Below are positions 1 through 4,387 of a stretch of DNA of 7,697 nucleotides, piece by piece. The stretch spans positions 1 through 7,697 of the forward strand of contig CAMGSK010000065.1 of assembly GCA_946061795.1 (NCBI GenBank). The letters are read 5' to 3'. The translations under genes and the position numbers were made by a program. The notes below the pieces were generated by a model, which had not been told where the DNA came from, ran no database searches, and was given only the letters and a program-made list of their open reading frames with translations. The stretch's first letter is position 1; the number at the start of each line of letters is the position of its first letter. The stretch comes from an uncultured Elusimicrobium sp. GTDB taxonomy: Bacteria; Elusimicrobiota; Elusimicrobia; Elusimicrobiales; Elusimicrobiaceae.

Positions 1-5
1 TCTCT

Positions 6-1040
6 TCAATAACCATAAAGAATAGAAATGCAAAAATAGGAAGAACATAACGGTACCAGGTTTTCTTTATTCCAAAACCGGTTTTTCAGCAAAGCTTGGA
101 CAAAGTTTTTTTCTTTTTTGCGGAACAGGCGGTAGTGGAACTTTTTGTCTTCGGCCAGCGGAGCAAACAGGCTGCGCAGCAAATCCCAGTATTGCCGTTT
201 GTGCCGCCATTCTATGAGGTGATAAAATCCCCAGTTTGCCTTAAGACAGTGAAAATAAAATTCTTCTTTCAGCGTTTCCATCAGCCCGTAGCGTTGCAGT
301 ACTTCCGCGCCAGCCATACATTGCCGCGCCATCATGAGCAGGCGTTCGTCCCGCCGTATGGTGGAAGAATTTTGTCCTTCCTCCATACGATAGTGGACCA
401 ACGGGTCCTGCACCACGGCAATTCTTTTTGCGCGGCACATGGTTTCTATCATAAAAGGGAAATCCTGGTAGCTGGCGCTTTTCGTTTCGCTTAATTTTTG
501 TTGCTTGATGAAGCGGGCTTCGTACAGCGCCGCCCAAATGGACGCGTGAAAGGCGATAATTTTCGGCCATTCTGTGACGGAGAATACCCCTTCCGGGGCT
601 TGAGATAAATCTTGGTGCTCCCCTTCGTAAATTTTATTTTGTTTGTTCCCGCGCTTAAAGGAGTTATATACATAAAAACGGCATTTTACTACGTCGGCGT
701 TATGGGTTTTTGCCGCATGGTAGAGTTTTTCGTACATGTCCGGCTCGATCCAATCGTCCGATTCTATAATGCCGATATATTCCCCTTTTGCCAGTGCGAT
801 GCCGTGATTGACTGCTTTGCCGTAGCCGCCGTTGGGTTGGTGTACGGGCACGACGCGCGTGTCTTTTTTGGCGAATTCATCCACCATTTGCGGGCAGGCG
901 TCCTTGGAGCCGTCATCTACCAGTATAACTTCTATATCTTTCAGCGTTTGCGCCAAAATGCTTTCTACGCATTGTCTTAAATATTTTTCTACTCCGTAAA
1001 TGGGAACGACGACGGATACTTTGGGGGATTGGGACGGCAT
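6..1040 (-). CDS. Family 2 glycosyltransferase (third gene of polysaccharide operon)
   Basis: Transfers a sugar from a nucleotide-sugar donor to a growing glycan; the exact donor and acceptor cannot be read from the sequence. The 344-residue product opens with a GT-A fold: a VSVVVPIYGVEKYL strand/helix at residues 8-21, DDGS at 42-45, GGYGKAVNHG at about 71-80, and the metal-binding ESDDW at 93-97. A second conserved block (IWAALYEARF, SYQDFPF, VHYRMEE) follows, and it recurs in the paralogue at 2171-3154. No signal peptide or clear membrane span is seen in this frame. The ATG lies 2 nt past the glf stop, with AAGGAG at 1048-1053 inside the end of glf (7-nt spacer), so translation is probably coupled. 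The last 15 or so residues (PLCSSYFCISILYGY) look unlike the family, and a neighbouring frame is also open to the window edge. Family assignment is firm; specificity is unknown. Confidence 0.9.
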   Translation of the reverse strand: MPSQSPKVSVVVPIYGVEKYLRQCVESILAQTLKDIEVILVDDGSKDACPQMVDEFAKKDTRVVPVHQPNGGYGKAVNHGIALAKGEYIGIIESDDWIEPDMYEKLYHAAKTHNADVVKCRFYVYNSFKRGNKQNKIYEGEHQDLSQAPEGVFSVTEWPKIIAFHASIWAALYEARFIKQQKLSETKSASYQDFPFMIETMCRAKRIAVVQDPLVHYRMEEGQNSSTIRRDERLLMMARQCMAGAEVLQRYGLMETLKEEFYFHCLKANWGFYHLIEWRHKRQYWDLLRSLFAPLAEDKKFHYRLFRKKEKNFVQALLKNRFWNKENLVPLCSSYFCISILYGY

Positions 1041-1042
1041 TC

Positions 1043-2161
1043 TTATTCTCCTTTCAGGGTGTTTGTCAAAAGCAGGGCGCGCTGGACGGCTTTGTCCATG
1101 TCATAGTATTTATAGTCGCCCAGCCTGCCCAAAAAATGCACGGCGGGCAGGGAGGCCGCTTCTTGCAGATAGCGTTCATATAACGCCGCGTTTTCCGGCT
1201 TGACGACGGGATAATAGCGTTCGTTCTCTCCCCGTCGGAACGGTTGGGGATATTCGTAAGAGACCACCGTTTTGGCGGATTGGTCCCGCAGGAAATATTT
1301 GTACTCCCCTATGCGCGTAAAGTCATAATTGCATGGATAATTGATGACGGGGCCGCTTTGGAAATACTCCCGGTCGTATTCCACAAACTCAAAACGCAGG
1401 CTGCGGTAAGGCAGCTCCCCGTATTTATAATCAAAAAATTCGTCAATCGGCCCCGTGTAAAACAGACGTTCCCAGGATATTTGGTCCTTGATTTGCGCAA
1501 ACGGCGTGTTGAGCCGGACGGAAATAAGCGGGTGATTGAGCATATTGTTCATCATTTCCGTGTAGCCGCGCCGGGGAATGCCTTGATACTTGTCCTGAAA
1601 ATAGCGTCCGTCCCGGCTGACGTACACCGGCACGCGGCCCGTGACGGCCGGGTCCAACTCTTCCGGCGTAAGGCCCCATTGTTTGAGCGTGTAATGCAGG
1701 AAGATTTTTTCATAAATATAATCTGCCAGAAATTCCAAATCTTTATCCTGCGCCTGACGCAGTTTTAAAATGGGCACTTTGACGTTAAAACCAAAACGCG
1801 CTATCAGCTTGTCGCTGAGTGTGCGCGCCAGACTAGCGGGAAAAACGCGTTCTATGGAATCCAAATTAAAAGGGATGGGCACCAATTGGCCGTCCACCAG
1901 CCCTTCCACCCGGTGCATATACGGCTCCCAGGAGGTGAAACGGCTGAGATAGTCCCAAACTTCCTTGAGCGGAGTATGGAAAATGTGAGTGCCGTAGCGG
2001 TGTACGCAAATGCCGTTTTTGTCGTAATAATCGTACGCGTTTCCGCCGATGTGTTCTTTGGCGTCCACGACTAATACGTTTTCTCCGCGTTCGGCCATTT
2101 GCCGGGCGGCCGTAATGCCGGAGAGTCCGCATCCGACGACTAAATTTTGCACTTTTTCCAT
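1043..2161 (-). CDS. glf: UDP-galactopyranose mutase
   Basis: FAD-dependent cytoplasmic enzyme that interconverts UDP-galactopyranose and UDP-galactofuranose, the donor for galactofuranose-containing surface glycans. The 372-residue length is typical. Visible hallmarks are the N-terminal dinucleotide-binding GCGLSG (10-15), GGNAYD (39-44) and YGTHIFHT (56-63), then LKQWGLTPEEL, the substrate-site segment RYFQDKYQGIPRRGYTEM, YTGPIDEFFDYKYGELPYRS, and the C-terminal LGRLGDYKYYDMDKAV. All the blocks expected from E. coli Glf are present in order. The start is supported by AGGAG at 2168-2172, 6 nt upstream of the ATG and overlapping the stop codon of the preceding glycosyltransferase. It lies between two GT2 genes with gaps of 9 and 2 nt, so this is one transcription unit. 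It implies that at least one neighbouring transferase may use UDP-Galf (inference). Confidence 0.97.
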   Translation of the reverse strand: MEKVQNLVVGCGLSGITAARQMAERGENVLVVDAKEHIGGNAYDYYDKNGICVHRYGTHIFHTPLKEVWDYLSRFTSWEPYMHRVEGLVDGQLVPIPFNLDSIERVFPASLARTLSDKLIARFGFNVKVPILKLRQAQDKDLEFLADYIYEKIFLHYTLKQWGLTPEELDPAVTGRVPVYVSRDGRYFQDKYQGIPRRGYTEMMNNMLNHPLISVRLNTPFAQIKDQISWERLFYTGPIDEFFDYKYGELPYRSLRFEFVEYDREYFQSGPVINYPCNYDFTRIGEYKYFLRDQSAKTVVSYEYPQPFRRGENERYYPVVKPENAALYERYLQEAASLPAVHFLGRLGDYKYYDMDKAVQRALLLTNTLKGE

Positions 2162-2170
2162 TTTCTTCTC

Positions 2171-3154
2171 CTATTTTTCTTTGCGCAAAGACCACCAGAA
2201 CGTCAAAAGTCCCGGATGATAAGCCGCCAGCCAAAAACGCAAACGGGTGCGCCACGTAAAAGCCTGCCAAGACATCGGCTCCGTTTCAAACAGCGCTTTT
2301 GCCTCGTTCCCGACGGAAAGCCAAAATTTTTTGGCCAAAGGTTTGCTCAGACGTTTGGCGTTCCACTCATAGCAGCGTACTTTCAGGTGGTTTTTGACGC
2401 CCAGCAGCGCCGCTTTCAGAGAGGGGTGCTGCTCCAAAAATTGTTCAATAAACGCAAACTCTTCCCGTATGCAGAAAACTTTTGACGGATTTTTGACCGA
2501 AGAGCCCGCATTGTCTGTGCGGTAATGCAGCAGGGGGCGGGAAATCAGCCGGGCTTTTTCTGCCAAGGCCCAGGTGCGAAAATGAAAGGAAACGTCTTGA
2601 AAAGAGGCTCCCGGCGTTTCATGCACCCACAGACCGTTGTCTGTCAAAAAATCGCGCCGGTACAAAGCCGACCAAATGGCAAAATCCGTAAAGAAGCAAT
2701 CTTGTTCGCGCAGAGGATGCACCGTTTTCCCGTCCAAATGGGGCGGAATATTTCCTGCGGGATGGTTGTTGGCGTCCGCCGAAGTATAAAGATAATAATC
2801 CGCCCGGGCGATGTCGGCTTTGTGGCGGGAGGCTTCCTCATACAGCGTTTGCAGGAAATCCGGCTCTACCCAGTCGTCCGATTCCACAATGGATATATAT
2901 TCTCCTTTCGCTTGGCGCAGACCCGCATTGATGGCTTTGCCGTAGCCGCCGTTTTCTTGGGAAATGACGGCAAAGCGCGGGTCTGCGGCGGTTTGCTGTT
3001 GTAAAATTTCCAAGGAACGGTCCGTGGAGCCGTCATTGACGCATATAATTTCTATTTCGCGCAGTGTCTGTTTTTTTAACGAATCCAGACATTGGGCCAG
3101 ATATTTTTCCACATTATATACGGGCACCACCACACTGACTAAAGGCGCAGGCAT
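2171..3154 (-). CDS. Family 2 glycosyltransferase (first gene of polysaccharide operon)
   Basis: Inverting GT-A glycosyltransferase of 327 residues, presumably acting at the cytoplasmic face on a lipid-linked glycan. Donor and acceptor are unknown. Motifs in order: VSVVVPVYNVEKYL (6-19), NDGS (40-43), GGYGKAINAG (69-78), ESDDW (91-95), then IWSALYRRDFL, ASFQDVSFHF and LLHYRTDNAG, matching the paralogue at 6-1040 block by block. The C-terminus is basic and aromatic (FWWSLRKEK), with no clear membrane helix. The ATG is preceded by GGAGG (3165-3169) with a 10-nt spacer. Directly upstream, ending 1 nt before the CGGAGG ribosome binding site, lies an intrinsic-terminator-like hairpin, so expression probably depends on read-through. 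It is the promoter-proximal gene, followed by glf after 9 nt. Confidence 0.93.
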   Translation of the reverse strand: MPAPLVSVVVPVYNVEKYLAQCLDSLKKQTLREIEIICVNDGSTDRSLEILQQQTAADPRFAVISQENGGYGKAINAGLRQAKGEYISIVESDDWVEPDFLQTLYEEASRHKADIARADYYLYTSADANNHPAGNIPPHLDGKTVHPLREQDCFFTDFAIWSALYRRDFLTDNGLWVHETPGASFQDVSFHFRTWALAEKARLISRPLLHYRTDNAGSSVKNPSKVFCIREEFAFIEQFLEQHPSLKAALLGVKNHLKVRCYEWNAKRLSKPLAKKFWLSVGNEAKALFETEPMSWQAFTWRTRLRFWLAAYHPGLLTFWWSLRKEK

Positions 3155-3170
3155 AACGCGTTATCCTCCG

Positions 3171-3225
3171 AAAAAGTAAACCGGAGGCGGGAAACCTCTT
3201 GGCGGAGAAAAATTCCCGCCCCCGG
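3171..3225 (-). terminator. Intrinsic-terminator-like hairpin in the leader of the glycan operon (candidate attenuator)
   Basis: In the minus-strand RNA, CCGGGGGCGGGAA (3225-3213) pairs with TTCCCGCCTCCGG (3193-3181) as a 13-bp stem containing one G-U pair (3221/3185), with a 19-nt loop. On the plus strand the same position would be a C-A mismatch, which favours the minus-strand reading. The stem is followed at once by TTTACTTTTT (3180-3171), then by the CGGAGG ribosome binding site of the first glycosyltransferase. No room remains for a promoter between them, so this is either a conditional terminator or the end of an upstream RNA gene with leaky read-through. Confidence 0.6.
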
Positions 3226-3272
3226 AGAAATCCCGTCATAAAAATAACGGGACCCTAAAACAGAAATCCCGT
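3226..3272. repeat. 11-bp direct repeat AGAAATCCCGT flanking its own complement
   Basis: AGAAATCCCGT occurs at 3226-3236 and again at 3262-3272. Between them, ACGGGA (3247-3252) is complementary to the TCCCGT part of either copy, giving two mutually exclusive 6-bp hairpins. The CGGGA in the terminator arm (3218-3214, minus strand) is a third possible partner for the same element. The layout resembles a small RNA switch placed just upstream of the terminator-like hairpin, but no function has been shown. Confidence 0.5.
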
Positions 3273-3310
3273 TGCCGCAGATAAATAATCGGAAGAGAAA
3301 GGAGAGAAAT

Positions 3311-3577
3311 AAAAACGGCCGAATAATGCCAAGTCTAAGGAAGTGCCTCGCCATTAAACAGCCGTGGTTTCGCGTTTATAAAAAACGTGAAACACTCGGC
3401 AGAAGACGAGAGGCTCATGACTTCCTCTTATCTTCTGCCTAAACCAGCCGTTTTTGGACTTCCTTAGAACTTTGGTTTCCCAAAGCCTTCCTATTCTGCA
3501 ATAGGATTCCAAAAACAGATAAATTGTCCTCAGTTTTGCAGGAAGGAGCCTTTGCCCGGACTCCTGCAATTTGATTA
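3311..3577 (-). ncRNA. Candidate structured leader RNA or non-coding RNA (unrecognised family)
   Basis: No convincing gene is present, yet nearly the whole stretch folds. In minus-strand order: TTGCAGGA/TCCTGCAA (3569-3562 with 3543-3536); TCCTATT/AATAGGA with a 4-nt loop (3506-3489); CTTTGG/CCAAAG capped by a GAAA tetraloop (3485-3470); a two-part hairpin (3439-3398; 9 bp plus 5 bp across a 2x2 internal loop); and an 11-position stem with one mismatch (3393-3367). Two long-range pairs enclose the middle: TCTAAGGAAGT/ACTTCCTTAGA (3468-3458 with 3344-3334) and AAAAACGGC/GCCGTTTTT (3455-3447 with 3319-3311). These two cross. The GAAA loop and the U-rich end (TTTTTATTTC) favour the minus strand. 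One stem (3372/3388) would be G-U only on the plus strand, so the strand is not certain. It lacks tmRNA, RNase P, SRP and 6S hallmarks as far as I can see. It is either part of a long operon leader or an independent RNA. Confidence 0.4.
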
Positions 3578-3582
3578 TCTTT

Positions 3583-3595
3583 ATTATACTATAAT
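3583..3595. promoter_or_regulatory. Symmetric back-to-back -10 boxes (candidate divergent promoter)
   Basis: The 13-mer ATTATACTATAAT is a perfect inverted repeat around C3589. It reads as a consensus TATAAT on the minus strand (3588-3583) and on the plus strand (3590-3595). The leftward box would start RNA near 3576, giving a leader of roughly 420 nt to the first glycosyltransferase. The rightward box would start near 3602, upstream of ferritin. Neither has a good -35 hexamer (about GGGTTC on the minus strand, CAATTT on the plus strand at 17-nt spacing), and neither has a TGn extension, so activity is uncertain. Confidence 0.45.
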
Positions 3596-3652
3596 TCGTG
3601 CGTGGGAACCCTGAAACCCGGTCCGCCCGGCGGAGCCGCAACGGGGGCGGCG

Positions 3653-3682
3653 TTTACAACTTTCCGGCCAAAGAGTTAAAAT
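3653..3682 (+). promoter_or_regulatory. Candidate promoter of the ferritin gene
   Basis: TTTACA (3653-3658; 5 of 6 to the -35 consensus) is followed after 18 nt by TAAAAT (3677-3682; 5 of 6 to the -10 consensus). A start near 3689 would leave a leader of about 50 nt carrying the hairpin at 3707-3724. This is a better two-box match than the upstream TATAAT at 3590. No iron-responsive operator was recognised in or around it. Confidence 0.5.
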
Positions 3683-3706
3683 ATTTCCGTAGGAAATCTA
3701 TTTTCT

Positions 3707-3724
3707 GTCCGGCCGGAGCCGGAC
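3707..3724 (+). promoter_or_regulatory. GC-rich hairpin just upstream of the ferritin ribosome binding site
   Basis: GTCCGGC (3707-3713) and GCCGGAC (3718-3724) form a perfect 7-bp stem with a CGGA loop, 4 nt before the AAGGAG at 3729-3734. There is no U-tract, so it is not a terminator. It could affect ribosome access or transcript stability; no ligand or regulator is evident. Confidence 0.4.
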
Positions 3725-3739
3725 GCTTAAGGAGCAGAT

Positions 3740-4249
3740 ATGTTCAGCGAAAAAATGCAACAGGCGTTTAACGCCCAGATTAACGCGGAATTTTATTCCG
3801 AATATCTTTACTTGGCCATGAAGGCGTTTTTTGACGAAAAGCATTTGGCAGGGTTTGCCAACTGGTTCAACGTGCAGGTGCAGGAAGAGCACGCCCACGG
3901 CATGGGAATGTACAATTACGTCCACGAACGCGGCGGCAAAGTGGAACTGGCCGCCATTGAAAAGCCCGTGCTGGAAGGGGATTGCCCCGTCAGCCTTTTT
4001 GAACAGGTGCTTAAACATGAGCAGCTGGTCACTTCCAAAATCAACGCTTTAGTGGACGTGGCGGAAGCCGAGCATGACCGCGCCGCGCTGTCCTTTTTGG
4101 ATTGGTATATTAAAGAACAAGTGGAAGAAGAAGCCAACGTGCGCCAGCTGCTGGCCACGCTGCGCTTGATCGGCGAAGACAAAAAAGCGCTGCTCATGCT
4201 GGACCGGGAACTGGCCGCGCGCACTTTTGTCGCTCCGGTCATCGGCTAG
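3740..4249 (+). CDS. ftnA: Bacterial non-haem ferritin
   Basis: Cytoplasmic iron-storage protein: it oxidises Fe(II) at a di-iron centre and stores ferric mineral inside a 24-subunit shell. The 169 residues form the usual four-helix bundle. Ligand positions coincide with E. coli FtnA numbering: E17, E50, H53, E94, Q127 and E130 for the A and B sites, with E49, E126 and E129 available for the third (C) site. The conserved Y24 near the centre and W122 are also present. It lacks the Met haem ligand expected of bacterioferritin, and its EEHAHGMGMYNY block is ferritin-like. The start ATG is backed by AAGGAG (3729-3734) with a 5-nt spacer. The gene appears monocistronic: it has a candidate promoter at 3653-3682 and a terminator directly after the stop. 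Confidence 0.97.
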   Translation: MFSEKMQQAFNAQINAEFYSEYLYLAMKAFFDEKHLAGFANWFNVQVQEEHAHGMGMYNYVHERGGKVELAAIEKPVLEGDCPVSLFEQVLKHEQLVTSKINALVDVAEAEHDRAALSFLDWYIKEQVEEEANVRQLLATLRLIGEDKKALLMLDRELAARTFVAPVIG

Positions 4250-4260
4250 TCCTTTTTTAT

Positions 4261-4315
4261 CCGCGCAAAAACCGCTTTTTGACGAAAGCGGTTTTTTTGT
4301 GCTGTTTTTGCGCGG
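4261..4315 (+). terminator. Rho-independent terminator of ftnA with nested outer inverted repeat
   Basis: The core is a perfect 12-bp stem, AAAAACCGCTTT (4267-4278) with AAAGCGGTTTTT (4285-4296), a 6-nt TTGACG loop, and continuing U residues to 4298. It begins 17 nt after the ferritin stop. An outer pair, CCGCGCAAAAA (4261-4271) with TTTTTGCGCGG (4305-4315), is a second perfect 11-bp inverted repeat that encloses the core and competes with it for the A-run. The outer distal arm lies in the promoter region of the next gene. Confidence 0.85.
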
Positions 4316-4318
4316 GAA

Positions 4319-4327
4319 TGTTATAAT
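4319..4327 (+). promoter_or_regulatory. Extended -10 promoter of malQ
   Basis: TGTTATAAT (4319-4327) is a perfect TGn-TATAAT extended -10. No strong -35 is seen: TTGTGC at 4297-4302 would need a 19-nt spacer. A TGn extension often compensates for a weak -35. Predicted transcription start is near 4334, giving a leader of about 54 nt. The spacer overlaps the outer arm of the ferritin terminator. Confidence 0.65.
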
Positions 4328-4378
4328 AACAATGAGGCGGAGCCGTTGCCCCGTATTCTGTTTTATTTTCCATATCGC

Positions 4379-4383
4379 GGAGG
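4379..4383 (+). promoter_or_regulatory. Ribosome binding site deciding the malQ start
   Basis: GGAGG sits 4 nt before the ATG at 4388. A longer in-frame reading from a TTG at 4346 has no such site and would begin only about 12 nt after the predicted transcript start, so the ATG is preferred. Confidence 0.75.
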
Positions 4384-4387
4384 TTTT

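Noticed and set aside
3139..3354. 71-codon minus-strand frame overlapping the start of the first glycosyltransferase (possible leader peptide)
   Set aside because: It opens with a hydrophobic stretch, but no ribosome binding site was found before its ATG and its end simply crosses the terminator-like stem and the GT2 start. A leader-peptide role cannot be excluded but is not supported.
3354..3641. 95-codon open frame on the minus strand in the intergenic region
   Set aside because: No ribosome binding site was identified, no recognisable motif is present, composition is unlike the neighbouring genes, and it runs through the hairpin-rich RNA region and the candidate -10 boxes.
3602..3652. Weak resemblance to a bacterial SRP RNA core (GGTCCG followed by AGCCGCAAC)
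   Set aside because: It lacks the GGAA tetraloop and the AGCAG internal-loop sequence, and no closing stem between 5' and 3' ends is present.
4346..4387. Upstream TTG start giving MalQ 14 extra residues
   Set aside because: No ribosome binding site, very close to the predicted transcript start, and the added residues do not belong to CBM20. GGAGG points to the ATG at 4388.
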